Below, in pieces: positions 9,877-20,437 of a DNA stretch of 64,000 nucleotides (positions are counted from its first letter, which is position 1; each line of letters opens with the position of its first letter). This stretch comes from Acidobacteriota bacterium. GTDB taxonomy: Bacteria > Acidobacteriota > Terriglobia > 2-12-FULL-54-10. The DNA is taken from assembly GCA_016191085.1 (NCBI GenBank), contig JACPPJ010000025.1:43214-107213 (forward strand), given 5' to 3'. The notes under the pieces are model-generated. The model saw only the letters and a list, made by a program, of their open reading frames with translations. It was not told the DNA's origin and did not search any database. The position numbers and the translations under genes are program-made.

Positions 9877-9897
9877 GCGCCGCCGTTTAGGCGGCGC
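9877..9897. other. GC-rich hairpin GCGCCGCC-GTTTA-GGCGGCGC
   Basis: 8-bp perfect stem, 5-nt loop, no following T-tract. Confidence 0.5.
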
Positions 9898-9953
9898 GTT
9901 TAGGCCGGAGCGGAAGGCACCCCTGCCGATCGCGGCGACGTGCGGGGCGGGGT

Positions 9954-10571
9954 TCAGTTCTGGATTTGTGATCGACTCACCGGCTTGGCGGGTCTGCTCC
10001 TCTTGCTTTCTTTTAGCCGGCAGCTCTCCCCATTCATCTCCAGGATGTGAACGTGATGGGTCAGCCGGTTCATTTCCGGGAGGATATCTAGGCGCGTATT
10101 GGGCACGTTCCTTCGCAGCTTAACCTCCTTCAGAATGCCCTCGAAGAAGTTCCCGATTTTCTGAATACCTTGCTTCCCACGCGCGCGACGAGACCACCAA
10201 GCCAATTGCACGGCCACCCGATTGGTAAGCATCAGGGGCGCTCCATAGAACTGAGCCTGCGTGATGAGAAATTTATCAAAAAGCTCGTCCACCTCTGCGT
10301 TCACCCCTGGCCATGTATCGTAGTAGGCCCGGAGGTCCTCCGGTAGGCTCTCCCTGAATCGTTGTAAAAAATCTCTATCGAGTGTCCCCCGCAGCTTCTC
10401 TGCCTCTTGTGGATCAGTCGGCCAATGGAGATCGTCCCAATCAACAATCACAGCTTGTGCTCTCTCCGCCGGTTTGTCCGGGGGAAGTTGCTTCTTTATT
10501 CTTGCTTGCTTCGATTTGCCTCCATACGGCTTCGGGCAAGCCTTCAAAATATCTCTATAATTGATTGACAT
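9954..10571 (-). CDS. hypothetical accessory protein
   Basis: 205 aa from ATG at 10571 (MSINYRDILKACPKPYGGK); divergent from the integrase module. Confidence 0.6.
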   Translation of the reverse strand: MSINYRDILKACPKPYGGKSKQARIKKQLPPDKPAERAQAVIVDWDDLHWPTDPQEAEKLRGTLDRDFLQRFRESLPEDLRAYYDTWPGVNAEVDELFDKFLITQAQFYGAPLMLTNRVAVQLAWWSRRARGKQGIQKIGNFFEGILKEVKLRRNVPNTRLDILPEMNRLTHHVHILEMNGESCRLKESKRSRPAKPVSRSQIQN

Positions 10572-10666
10572 TTTCTGCCACCTTCGGGTTCTTCGGTGCT
10601 TTTCAGTGCGGTTCCATGCGCGTAGCATAACATAATACTTGAAGAACTTGCCTTGCAAGTTTTATA

Positions 10667-10882
10667 ATGCAGTTCATGGAACTACAGATCACCCCGGCAG
10701 TACGCCGATTCTATAAGCAGCTCGCCAGCGTGGGTGGTAAGGCTAGGGCGGCTAAATACGATCACAACACGCTGAGCGAATGGGCGAAGCTTGGTGGACG
10801 ACCTCGAAAGAAAGCTGCCCAAGTGAAACGCGAGCAGACCACCGTGGCACGGCGCACCGTCGTGGTTTCGAGTGGTCATTGA
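10667..10882 (+). CDS. small basic protein upstream of integrase
   Basis: 71 aa, GGKARAAKYDHNTLSEWAKLGGRPRKK; 3' end overlaps integrase start. Confidence 0.6.
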   Translation: MQFMELQITPAVRRFYKQLASVGGKARAAKYDHNTLSEWAKLGGRPRKKAAQVKREQTTVARRTVVVSSGH

Positions 10883-12080
10883 CAATCGGAGAGGATGGAA
10901 AATAATGGCAAAAAAGGAAGTGAAGAAAGTGCGCGGGATTTACGAGAAGGTCCCCGGCTCGGGTGTTTGGTGGACCAGACATCACGATGCCCACGGGCGA
11001 TTGCGCCGTGAAAAGGCAGGCACACCCGGAATGGCGGTGAAACTCTATCAAAAACGAAAGGTGCAAGCCTTGCAGAGAAAGAAATTGCCGGAGACGCTCC
11101 GCCGTCGGGAAGTGTTGCTCAGTGAGTTACTCGCGGATGCTGCCGAACATATTCGGCAACACTACCACGGCCAACGGCTCGGAGCGGACAAAAAAGACTA
11201 TCGCTATGCAACCCTGAAAGGCGCACTAGGCAGCCATCCGGCGGAATCCGTGACGGCTCAGGAGATTGAACGGGCGCTTTCCAGGCTCGCCACAGCTCGC
11301 AAATGGGAACCTGCGTCATTTAACCGCCACAAGGCTTTTCTCTCTCTCGCCTATCGGCTCGGAATTGAAGGCGAAAAGGTTCAATCAAATCCTATTCGCC
11401 TTGTCCACCGTCGCCGTGAGAATAACGGGCGCATCCGATGGCTTACCGCCGATGAAGAAAAAAAACTTCGCGCTGTCATTCAGTCGAACTATCCGGGTGA
11501 ACTATCCGCGTTCGCTCTCGCTCTGCATACCGGTATGCGCCGCAGTGAGCAATACGGGTTGACGTGGGATTGTGTGGATTTCGTGCGCCGCCAGATTACG
11601 ATTCCGCGAAGCAAGAACGGCGGCATCCGATATATACCGCTAGACAACACCGCCGTGGAAGCCCTACTCGCCCTTCGCAAGCGAGGCAATGGAAGCGGGC
11701 CGGTTATGGTGTCGGCAGAATCGGGACACGGCCATGTGGCTGGACAACCGCTCAAGACGCCGCGAGAATGGTTTGCTACGGTCTGCGAGGAGGCCGGTAT
11801 CTCGGATTTCACTTGGCATTGTCTCCGGCATACCTTCGCCAGCCGGTTGGTTATGGCCGGAGTTGGGCTGCGAACCGTGCAAGAGCTAATGGGGCACAAG
11901 ACGATTGCCATGACGTGCCGATACGCTCACCTTGCGCCTCAGCACCAATTGGACGCGGTGAGCAAGTTGGACGGTTGGGGCCGGGAGTCCTCAGCCGAAA
12001 CTGACACCAAAACTGACACCAGCGAATTTGAGCCTGTAGAGGCTACGCCGGTTGAAAACGTTCAACCCACTCTGCAATAA
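10872..12080 (+). CDS. tyrosine-type site-specific integrase
   Basis: ALHTGMRRSEQYGLTWDCVDF; WHCLRHTFASRLVMAGVGLRTVQELMGHKTIAMTCRYAHL (R..HxxR..Y catalytic motifs). Confidence 0.95.
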   Translation: MVIDNRRGWKIMAKKEVKKVRGIYEKVPGSGVWWTRHHDAHGRLRREKAGTPGMAVKLYQKRKVQALQRKKLPETLRRREVLLSELLADAAEHIRQHYHGQRLGADKKDYRYATLKGALGSHPAESVTAQEIERALSRLATARKWEPASFNRHKAFLSLAYRLGIEGEKVQSNPIRLVHRRRENNGRIRWLTADEEKKLRAVIQSNYPGELSAFALALHTGMRRSEQYGLTWDCVDFVRRQITIPRSKNGGIRYIPLDNTAVEALLALRKRGNGSGPVMVSAESGHGHVAGQPLKTPREWFATVCEEAGISDFTWHCLRHTFASRLVMAGVGLRTVQELMGHKTIAMTCRYAHLAPQHQLDAVSKLDGWGRESSAETDTKTDTSEFEPVEATPVENVQPTLQ

Positions 12081-12097
12081 TGGTTTGATCTCGATGT

Positions 12098-12182
12098 GCG
12101 AAAGTGGCGGAATTGGCAGACGCGCCAGACTTAGGATCTGGTCCCGTAAGGGGTGGGGGTTCGAGTCCCCCCTTTCGCACCA
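12098..12182 (+). tRNA. tRNA-Leu (anticodon TAG), CCA encoded
   Basis: Acceptor GCGAAAG/CTTTCGC; anticodon stem CCAGA-CTTAGGA-TCTGG; T arm GGGGG-TTCGAGT-CCCCC; 3' ACCA; long variable arm. Confidence 0.97.
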
Positions 12183-12330
12183 TTTAGAATTCAGTGACCG
12201 CCCGCTGCCGCTAATCCGCGCGATCTGGAACCTCGGTCCGCAGCGCACCTCGGAGATTTCTCTGTTTAACTTTGCATGTTTCAACGGACAATTGTATGCA
12301 TCAGGATTCGCGCGTCGTACCGTACGCACA

Positions 12331-13906
12331 ATGCTGATTACTGCCGCGGTTGCGGTGCCGCTCATGGCGATGGATTTCGCGTCAAAGGCACGTATTATTT
12401 TCAGCCCAAGGCCGCCATTAACAGCTTTTGGAGTTGGGTTGACTTCCACCTTACGAAGAGCGACTTTCGGCAATTACGCGTCGATGGTTTTAATACGATT
12501 ATTCTCATGATCCCCCGGGGCTTATTCCAGCCGGAGATACGTCCCGTCAAATACAACCAGACTGCATTCGACGAGTTGCACCGCATCATCAACCTTGCGG
12601 ATGCGCACGGGTTGAAGGTGATCTTGCGAGTCGGAAGTCACGAATACATCCCGCGTGGCGCGGCTGGTGGCCGGTGGGTCGCGGCCACGGTTCTTTCCAA
12701 CAACGAGGAATGGGCGGCTTACCGCGATTTGTTCAGAGAAGTTGCCGCGCAATTGCGGCAGCACTCGAATGTGCTGGCTCTTTTCTGGACCTTTGAGGAC
12801 ACCGGGTATAGTCCCGACCTGTGGTTGCACCTATATTCTGACAACCTGAAAGCCTACCGCGCATGGCTGCGAACACAGCCGCTCGAGTTCTGGAACCAGC
12901 AGTGGCGCGAGCAGAACACGAGTTATGACGCCATAAAGCCGCCCGACCAAAATCGTGCGCCTCAGAATGAGAGCAAACTGCGCTCTTTCGTGCAGTTCGC
13001 AGATGCGCTACTGATGAGCCGCATGCCCGACATCTGTGCCGCTGTTCGGGCGGTGAATCCGACGTTGTTGATCAGTTTTCAACCTCGTCCTGAGATCAAT
13101 TGGGGGTACGACTACTCGGCGCAATATCGCTTGCCCGGTTGTTATTCATTCGTGACAACCTGGTTTTCGCCCTACCAATCCTACCTGTTCGGAGAAGTGC
13201 AGGAAGGGCTCGATGCCCGCCGCGTAGCGTCATACGTACCATTGCATCTGAAGCGGACACGGCAGTTGGGGAAGGGACTGCCGGTCTTTGTGGACCAATT
13301 CAACTTCCGCCATTTTGGTGGCCCAGACGGAGAATCCGCACTGGCTGACGTTACTGGACGGCGCGCTCGGCTATTCCGTATGGAACTACACGGATTATTA
13401 ACCTGAATGCGACGTACAACGGTTCATTTCGGTTCGGATTCGATGATTGGGAGATTTCCGAACCGCCAAATCGAGTACAGCTAAAGAAATCTGATCCGGC
13501 CGGTTATCACAACGTAGAAATCCAACCCGACGGCTGGATCCGGCAGAAGATTTCGGTGGACGAAAAGCAGGAATTTACGCTGGAGTTCCAAGGCCAGAGC
13601 TCATCATCCGGGCAGACCATTGAGGTGCAGATCAACTACGTCTTGACTGGTCAGAACGTCAACTCCTCCTTCCCGGTGTCGGATCAGAGGAAGTCATACC
13701 AATGGAATATAAGAGCGCCCACTGGTGAGAACGCTCTCACGCTGGCGTTTGCTCCCGGAAAAGCGAACTCGCCGGTGACGGTAGGACAGATAATCTTATA
13801 TCCCTGGATCGACACTGGCGGATTGCATACAGTAGACGGGCAGCCTCGCACGGCCATGCGTGATGCGTTCCGGAACTTTAATCTCGTAAATGGCCGCAAT
13901 AAGTGA
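12331..13906 (+). pseudogene. glycoside-hydrolase-like TIM-barrel protein, frameshifted (multiple frames)
   Basis: Main frame 12276..13406 (DGFNTIILMIPRGLF...PVFVDQFNFRHFGG), continues in other frames as ENPHWLTLLDGALGYSVWNYTDY and then INLNATYNGSFRFGFDDWEIS...NLVNGRNK (through 13906). Confidence 0.65.
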
Positions 13907-14180
13907 TGTCACAACCTGGAAAGATAGTTCACCTTGTGTCATTCCTCACTGGCGAAATCTCCATGCAACCGACTGGAGCACAAGTGAAACTGGGCGGCTC
14001 TGCCGCGCAGTGGTAATATGGCTTCCACCCGCTTTAACAACGCGTATGGTGCGCGATTCGTACAAAATCGCATCCCGCAGCGTATTCAATAGCATCTAAT
14101 TTTTAGGCGGAATCACTACAGTATACCGGATACGCCGGTTTCCCACCGGTCTGATTGCGCTCGAACTCAATCGGAGCCGC

Positions 14181-14840
14181 ATGCCGCAGATTTTTCATCC
14201 GAGCACCAATACGATCTCGCGCGTCACGGTCTTTGGGGCGCTGGCGATTGTGATTATTCTCCTTGCCGCAATCTGGGCGTATGTGCGCTCCTCGTTCTGG
14301 ACCGGGGCCGATGTGGAGAAACAGCAGCCGGTGCAGTTTAGCCATAAACATCACGTGTCGGACGATGGAATCGATTGCCGCTACTGTCACATAACCGTGG
14401 AAACCTCGGCTTTCGCCGGCATTCCGCCGGTGAAGACCTGCATGAATTGCCACTCCGAAATTTTCCGCGACAGCGCCTATCTGGCTCCTGTTTTCGAGAG
14501 CTACCGCACGGGACGGCCGATCCGTTGGACACGCGTGCATCAGCTCGCCGATTTCGCCTACTTCCATCACGGCATTCATATCAACAAAGGCGTGGGATGT
14601 TCCACATGCCACGGTCGCGTTGACCAGATGCCACTGGTGCGGCAAGTCGTCTCGCTGCAAATGGAGTGGTGCCTCGGCTGTCACCGCCAGCCGGAGCTGT
14701 ACGTGCGGCCGCGTGACAGGGTCTTCGACATGGAATGGCAATCGCCGCCCGACCAGATAGAGCAAGGCAAGAAACTGGTGCAACTTTACAAGATTCGCAG
14801 CGTAGCAGCTCTTACGAGCTGCTCTACGTGCCATCGGTGA
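14181..14840 (+). CDS. actA: alternative complex III subunit ActA, pentaheme cytochrome c
   Basis: Five CxxCH motifs (CRYCH, CMNCH, CSTCH, CLGCH, CSTCH), N-terminal TM, operon context. Confidence 0.92.
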   Translation: MPQIFHPSTNTISRVTVFGALAIVIILLAAIWAYVRSSFWTGADVEKQQPVQFSHKHHVSDDGIDCRYCHITVETSAFAGIPPVKTCMNCHSEIFRDSAYLAPVFESYRTGRPIRWTRVHQLADFAYFHHGIHINKGVGCSTCHGRVDQMPLVRQVVSLQMEWCLGCHRQPELYVRPRDRVFDMEWQSPPDQIEQGKKLVQLYKIRSVAALTSCSTCHR

Positions 14841-14844
14841 GAAT

Positions 14845-17800
14845 GTGGGACATCAACCGCATGAGAAAGATCCGAAGCACTCGCCCGCTGGCGCACTCGA
14901 TTTAGCCGCGCTGCGACTCGAATTGTCGGGCCGCTCCGGACCGCTCTACTGGCGCGGCTTAGAAGAGTTGTCCGACACTCCGGAATTTCATGAGTTAGTA
15001 GAGAAGGAATTTCCAGCCTCACACTGGACACAAATGGACCCGGTCAGCCGTCGAGGATTTTTTCGAGTGATGGCTGCTTCGCTGGCCCTGGCGGGTCTGG
15101 CAGGATGTTCCAAGCCGGTAGAAGAAATCGTTCCGTATGTCCGCGCACCCGAAGTAGCGCCACCCGGCGTGGCGCTGTTCTTTGCCACTGCAATGACAGT
15201 GGCAGGCTCAGCAATCGGCCTGCTCGTCGAGAGCCATGAAGGACGGCCTACTAAAGTAGAGGGAAATCCCAACCATCCCGCCAGCCTGGGCGCAACGGAT
15301 GTGTTCGCGCAAGCCTCCATCCTTTCGCTCTATGACCCGGACCGATCCCAAGCACTCACCTATCTCGGCGACATTCGCCCCTGGACCGCTTTAATGATTC
15401 AGGTCCAAATGCTCGCTGAGACGCAACGCATGCGGCGCGGCGCAGGACTCCGTCTCTTGACGGAGACGGTCGTTTCACCCGTCTTGGCGCAGCAAATACA
15501 AAATTTGCTGCGGCAATTTCCCGAAGCGCGCTGGCATCAGTACGAACCCGTAAACGCAGACGCCGTGCGGCAAGGCGCGATATCGGCCTTCGGTCGCTAT
15601 GTCAATCCAATTTACCGGATTGAAAAAGCGGATGTGATCGTGTCGCTTGACTCCGATTTTCTTGTGAGTGAACCAGGATCAGTTCGGTACGCGCGCGAGT
15701 TCGCACGGCGCCACAGCCCGCAGCGGCCCGATTTCGGAGCCGCCATGAGCCGTCTGTATGTGGTGGAGAGCACGTTAACGAATACAGGCGCGAAAGCGGA
15801 TCACCGCTTGCCGGTTCTGCCCAGCGATGTCGAAAACTTCGCGCGCGCGCTGGCCGCGGAGATTCGCGGGCAGCAGTGGCCGTCGGATGGTGTACCGTAT
15901 GCGGAATTGCTGAAAGCCGCTGCGCGCGATCTGAAAGAGCATCGTGGAGCGGGCCTGGTCGTTGCGGGCAGGCATCAGCCGGCACAGGTACTCGCTTGGG
16001 CGCACGTCATCAATCAGACTCTGGGAAACATTGGGAGCACCGTTGTATTCACTGAGCCCGTCGAGGCGCAGCCGGTTGACCAACTGACTTCGTTACGCGA
16101 ACTACTTTCAGATATTGACGCCGGCAAGGTGGAGTGGCTGGTGATGCTCGGCGGCAATCCCGTATACAATGTGCCGCCGGATTTGGGTTTCGGCGAGCGC
16201 CTCCAGCGCGTACCCGCGCGCATGCACCTCAGTCAGTATCCTGACGAGACCTCCGCACTCTGCCACTGGCATATTCCTGAAGCTCACTACCTAGAGGCGT
16301 GGAGCGACACTCGCGCCTTCGACGGAACTGTAACCATCGTCCAGCCCCTGATCGCGCCGCTGTGGGGCGCCAGGTCGGCTCATGAGTTTCTGGCCACTTT
16401 CGGAGATCAGCCAGACCGGCCTGGATACGAAATCGTGCGCCAGTACTGGAGGCAGCAGCACTCGGCGGAGTTCGAACGCTTCTGGCGCAAATCGCTGAAC
16501 GGCGGAATTGTCGAAGGAACGGCTTTGCCGGCGGTAAATGTTCAGGCCAACGACCGGTGGGTTGCACAACAGAATGCGGTCGCAGCGTCCGCTCAAACCG
16601 ACAAACTGGAAGCGCTGTTTCGGCCCGATCCGACCATCTTCGATGGCCGCTTTGCAAACAACGCCTGGTTGCAGGAGTTGCCCAAGCCAATCACGCGTCT
16701 TACCTGGGACAACGCCGCACTCGTTAGTCCGGCAACCGCGGAAAAGCTGGGTTTCAGCCACAAGGTGGGCTTCCAAGGCGGCGAGCACGGGCAGACATAC
16801 GCGGATGTCGGCGAAGTCACCGTCGAAGGGAGATCAGTCCGTGCGCCTGTGTGGATTGTGCCTGGCCACGCCGACAATTGCGTGACGCTCCAGCTAGGCT
16901 ACGGCCGAAAATACGCGGGGCATCTGGGCACCGCGATTGGCTACGATGCGTACGCCGTGCGATCGTCGGCGAACCAATGGTCTGCGCCTGAATGCACGCT
17001 GCGCAAAACTGGCGAAAGGATGCAGCTGGCTTGCGTGCAGTTTCACCACAGTATGGAGGGGCGCGAGCCCGTCCGCGCCGCCTCTCTTGAGAAGTTCCAG
17101 TCCGAGCCTGACTTCGCGCGCGCTCACGAAAAGGAGCCTGCAAAGACTTTTTCGCTGTACCCGCCTTACACTTACACGGAACACGCCTGGGGCATGGCGA
17201 TTGATCTGAATGCCTGTGTCGGGTGCGGCGCGTGCGTTGTGGCATGCCAGGCCGAAAACAACATCCCGGTGGTCGGCAAAACTGAAGTGACGCGCGGCCG
17301 TGAGATGCACTGGCTTCGTATTGATCATTATTACAAGGGATCACTCGACCGGCCCGAGAATTTCTTTCAGCCCATTCCGTGCATGCACTGCGAGAACGCG
17401 CCTTGCGAACCGGTCTGCCCGGTTGCCGCGACGGTGCACAGCTCCGAGGGCCTCAATGACATGGTCTACAACCGCTGCATCGGCACGCGCTATTGTTCCA
17501 ACAACTGCCCCTACAAAGTGCGCCGCTTCAATTTCTTCCTCTACTCTGACTGGAAGACGCCCAGCCTGATGCTGCTGCGCAATCCCGACGTGACCGTGCG
17601 CAGCCGTGGGGTGATGGAGAAATGCACCTACTGCGTGCAGCGTATCAATGCGGGCCGCATTCGCGCTCAACAGCAAGACCGCTACGTACGCGACGGCGAA
17701 GTCGTGACTGCGTGCCAGCAGGCGTGCCCCGCCGATGCGATCGTGTTCGGCAATATCAATGATCCAGAGAGCCGCGTGGCGAAGTTGAAATCCACATCGC

Positions 17801-17910
17801 GCAATTACAGCTTGCTCGCCGATCTCAACACTCAGCCGCGCACCACCTATCTGGCGGCGGTGACTAACCCCAACTCCGAGGTGTCCAAAGGAGAAGAATT
17901 TGGCCACTGA
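14845..17910 (+). CDS. actB: alternative complex III subunit ActB (molybdopterin-oxidoreductase-like/Fe-S)
   Basis: Tat-like SRRGFFRVMAASLALAGLAGC; C-terminal CVGCGACVVACQAENNIPVVGK, CMHCENAPCEPVCPV, CSNNCPYKVRRFNFF, CTYCVQRI. Confidence 0.95.
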   Translation: MGHQPHEKDPKHSPAGALDLAALRLELSGRSGPLYWRGLEELSDTPEFHELVEKEFPASHWTQMDPVSRRGFFRVMAASLALAGLAGCSKPVEEIVPYVRAPEVAPPGVALFFATAMTVAGSAIGLLVESHEGRPTKVEGNPNHPASLGATDVFAQASILSLYDPDRSQALTYLGDIRPWTALMIQVQMLAETQRMRRGAGLRLLTETVVSPVLAQQIQNLLRQFPEARWHQYEPVNADAVRQGAISAFGRYVNPIYRIEKADVIVSLDSDFLVSEPGSVRYAREFARRHSPQRPDFGAAMSRLYVVESTLTNTGAKADHRLPVLPSDVENFARALAAEIRGQQWPSDGVPYAELLKAAARDLKEHRGAGLVVAGRHQPAQVLAWAHVINQTLGNIGSTVVFTEPVEAQPVDQLTSLRELLSDIDAGKVEWLVMLGGNPVYNVPPDLGFGERLQRVPARMHLSQYPDETSALCHWHIPEAHYLEAWSDTRAFDGTVTIVQPLIAPLWGARSAHEFLATFGDQPDRPGYEIVRQYWRQQHSAEFERFWRKSLNGGIVEGTALPAVNVQANDRWVAQQNAVAASAQTDKLEALFRPDPTIFDGRFANNAWLQELPKPITRLTWDNAALVSPATAEKLGFSHKVGFQGGEHGQTYADVGEVTVEGRSVRAPVWIVPGHADNCVTLQLGYGRKYAGHLGTAIGYDAYAVRSSANQWSAPECTLRKTGERMQLACVQFHHSMEGREPVRAASLEKFQSEPDFARAHEKEPAKTFSLYPPYTYTEHAWGMAIDLNACVGCGACVVACQAENNIPVVGKTEVTRGREMHWLRIDHYYKGSLDRPENFFQPIPCMHCENAPCEPVCPVAATVHSSEGLNDMVYNRCIGTRYCSNNCPYKVRRFNFFLYSDWKTPSLMLLRNPDVTVRSRGVMEKCTYCVQRINAGRIRAQQQDRYVRDGEVVTACQQACPADAIVFGNINDPESRVAKLKSTSRNYSLLADLNTQPRTTYLAAVTNPNSEVSKGEEFGH

Positions 17911-19285
17911 AGGACCTGTTCTCCCCAAACCAGCCGAGCGCCCGCGCCCGCCGGTGCTGGCGCCCGGATACACCTTCGCCTCGGTTACGGACAAGATCAG
18001 CTCGATCGTGCTGGCGCAGCCTCAGGCGATGCCTTGGATGGCTGGTTTTGGCATTGGTTTCCTGCTGGTCATGCTGCTGTTTTTCTCCATCGGCTATTTG
18101 TTCTTTGTCGGAGTGGGCATATGGGGCATCAACATTCCAGTCGCGTGGGGATTTGCCATCGCGAACTTCGTGTGGTGGATCGGGATCGGCCACGCCGGGA
18201 CTCTCATCTCCGCCATTCTGCTGCTGCTCAACCAGAAGTGGCGAACTTCCATCAACCGGTTTGCGGAGGCGATGACGATCTTTGCCGTGGCTTGCGCCGG
18301 GCTTTTCCCTATCCTGCACCTTGGGCGGCCGTGGTTCTTCTACTGGTTGTTCCCATATCCGGGGACATTCCAGGTGTGGCCACAGTTCCGCAGCCCTCTG
18401 GTGTGGGACGTATTCGCAGTTTCCACCTACTTCACCGTTTCATTGATCTTCTGGTACGCGGGCTTGATGCCGGATTTTGCCACGTTGCGCGACCGCGCCC
18501 TCACTCGGACCAAACGGATTATCTATGGCATGTTGGCGCTGGGTTGGCGCGGCTCGGTGGTGCACTGGGAACGCTATGAAATGATGTACCTGCTGCTGGC
18601 GGGCCTGGCGACGCCGCTGGTCGTTTCGGTTCACACCATCGTCAGCTTTGATTTCGCCACCAGCATCTTGCCTGGTTGGCATTCAACTATCTTCCCTCCT
18701 TATTTCGTGGCGGGCGCGATCTACTCGGGGTTCGCGATGGTACTCACGATCGCTATTCCGCTTCGAGTTGCCTACGATTTGAAGGATTTCATCACCATGA
18801 GGCACCTCGACAATTGCGCCAAGGTAATGCTCGCTACGGGGCTGATTGTGGCTTATGGTTACGCCGCGGAAACGTTTATGGGTTGGTATAGCGGGAACCT
18901 TCACGAAAAATTCATGCTAGTGAACCGCGCGTTCGGTCCCTATTGGTTTGTTTTTTGGGGATTGATATTGTGCAACGTCATTGTGCCGCAAGCTCTGTGG
19001 CTGCGACGCGTCCGCCAGAGCGTGCCGCTGCTATTCCTTCTCTCGCTGGTGATCAACTTGGGGATGTGGCTGGAGCGCGTCATGATCGTGATCACCTCGC
19101 TGCACCGCGACTTCCTGCCGACTTCGTGGGGAATGTACGCGCCGACGCGCTGGGACTGGGCGGTTCTGTTCGGCACCATCGGATTGTTCGTAGCACTGAT
19201 GTTCCTGTTCATCCGGTTCCTACCCGTGATCTCGATCTTTGAGATGCGCGCGCTGGTGGAAGAAACCTCCGGGGGTAGCGACTGA
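17900..19285 (+). CDS. actC: alternative complex III subunit ActC (NrfD-like membrane protein)
   Basis: 461-aa polytopic NrfD-like protein in act operon order. Confidence 0.92.
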   Translation: MATEGPVLPKPAERPRPPVLAPGYTFASVTDKISSIVLAQPQAMPWMAGFGIGFLLVMLLFFSIGYLFFVGVGIWGINIPVAWGFAIANFVWWIGIGHAGTLISAILLLLNQKWRTSINRFAEAMTIFAVACAGLFPILHLGRPWFFYWLFPYPGTFQVWPQFRSPLVWDVFAVSTYFTVSLIFWYAGLMPDFATLRDRALTRTKRIIYGMLALGWRGSVVHWERYEMMYLLLAGLATPLVVSVHTIVSFDFATSILPGWHSTIFPPYFVAGAIYSGFAMVLTIAIPLRVAYDLKDFITMRHLDNCAKVMLATGLIVAYGYAAETFMGWYSGNLHEKFMLVNRAFGPYWFVFWGLILCNVIVPQALWLRRVRQSVPLLFLLSLVINLGMWLERVMIVITSLHRDFLPTSWGMYAPTRWDWAVLFGTIGLFVALMFLFIRFLPVISIFEMRALVEETSGGSD

Positions 19286-19830
19286 TGCACCGCAAGCACA
19301 GGCCGGCTACTTACGGGTTGCTCGCGGAGTTCGAGTCGCCGGAAGCACTGCACAACGCGGCCATACGGGCGCGCAGCGAAGGATACTCCTGCATGGACGC
19401 CTATACGCCGTTCCCCGTGGAAGGCATGGGAGCCATCTTCGGCTCGCATCGGAAACGGGTGTCACTGATAACGCTGATAGGTGGATTGGCTGGAGGTCTC
19501 GGTGGCTATTACATGCAGCACTGGATGTCGGCGGTGAATTATCCGCTGAACGTCGGCGGACGTCCTTTGGAAAGTATTCTGGCATTTATCCCTGTCACGT
19601 TCGAGATGGCGGTGCTGGGTGCGGCGCTCTCCGCGTTCTTGGGGATGCTGGCCCTCAACGGACTGCCTCAGCCGTATCACCCCGTTTTCAACGTTGATCA
19701 GTTTGCCATGGCTTCGCGCGACAAGTTCTTTCTGTGTATTCAGGCCATTGACCCGAAGTTCGACCAACGCGGGACCCGCGAGTTGCTGGAAGCGATGGAC
19801 GCTCATGGTGTTTTCGATGTGCCTTACTAG
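19285..19830 (+). CDS. actD: alternative complex III subunit ActD (DUF3341-type)
   Basis: GLLAEFESPEALHNAAIRARSEGYSCMDAYTPFPVEGM; operon position. Confidence 0.92.
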   Translation: MHRKHRPATYGLLAEFESPEALHNAAIRARSEGYSCMDAYTPFPVEGMGAIFGSHRKRVSLITLIGGLAGGLGGYYMQHWMSAVNYPLNVGGRPLESILAFIPVTFEMAVLGAALSAFLGMLALNGLPQPYHPVFNVDQFAMASRDKFFLCIQAIDPKFDQRGTRELLEAMDAHGVFDVPY

Positions 19831-20437
19831 GTTGCGACTGTTGTTTGCTGCACGGCGGAGCACTCCCGCTTTTCTGCTGGTTGTGTTGTCCATTGCGTTC
19901 TCCGCTTGCAGGCAGGACATGGCAGATCAGCCTAAGCAGAAGCCTTTGACGGCGAGTCTGTTTTTCGCCGACGGCTCCGCGCGTCAGCCGGTGGAAGGAA
20001 CGGTCCCGCACGGAAGCATAGAAGACGATCATCTGAACGTCTCCCCCGATGACCCCAATTTCCCGGTTGCACTTACACCGGAACTGCTGGCGCGCGGCAA
20101 GGAGCGGTACACGATTTATTGCTCCGTCTGCCATGGCGCTCTGGGCGACGGGAACGGAATGATTGTGCGCCGCGGCTACCGCACTCCGCCGTCTTATCAC
20201 ATAGAAAGGTTGCGGCGAGCGCCGGTAGGGCATTTCTACGACGTGGTGACGCACGGCTTCGGATTGATGCCAGAGTACGCAACACTAATTCCGCCGCGGG
20301 ACCGCTGGGCGATTGTGGCGTACGTCCGCGCCCTGCAAATCAGCCAATACGCAAACGTAGCACAGTTGCCGCCGGAACACCGCCAGCGGGTTGAATCAAC
20401 CCCGAGCGGCACGCCTCCACAGGAAGGATCACGATAA
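19817..20437 (+). CDS. actE: alternative complex III subunit ActE (monoheme cytochrome c lipoprotein)
   Basis: ATG at 19817; lipobox-like AFSAC; YCSVCHGALGDGNGMIVRRGY; overlaps actD end. Confidence 0.9.
   Translation: MCLTRLRLLFAARRSTPAFLLVVLSIAFSACRQDMADQPKQKPLTASLFFADGSARQPVEGTVPHGSIEDDHLNVSPDDPNFPVALTPELLARGKERYTIYCSVCHGALGDGNGMIVRRGYRTPPSYHIERLRRAPVGHFYDVVTHGFGLMPEYATLIPPRDRWAIVAYVRALQISQYANVAQLPPEHRQRVESTPSGTPPQEGSR

Noticed and set aside
9570-9953. Possible decayed insertion sequence left of the integrase module
   Set aside because: No transposase motif, clear terminal repeats or target duplication could be read; only a GC hairpin is supported.
10872-12182. Prophage or large genomic island
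   Set aside because: Only integrase and two small genes; no phage structural, replication or conjugation genes nearby.
14103-14834. 243-aa antisense ORF over actA
   Set aside because: Lies opposite a clear multiheme cytochrome gene; high-GC codon shadow with no recognisable family.
14845-17910. Catalytic DMSO-reductase-type molybdoenzyme
   Set aside because: Operon context (actA, C, D, E, F) identifies it as the ActB subunit of alternative complex III.
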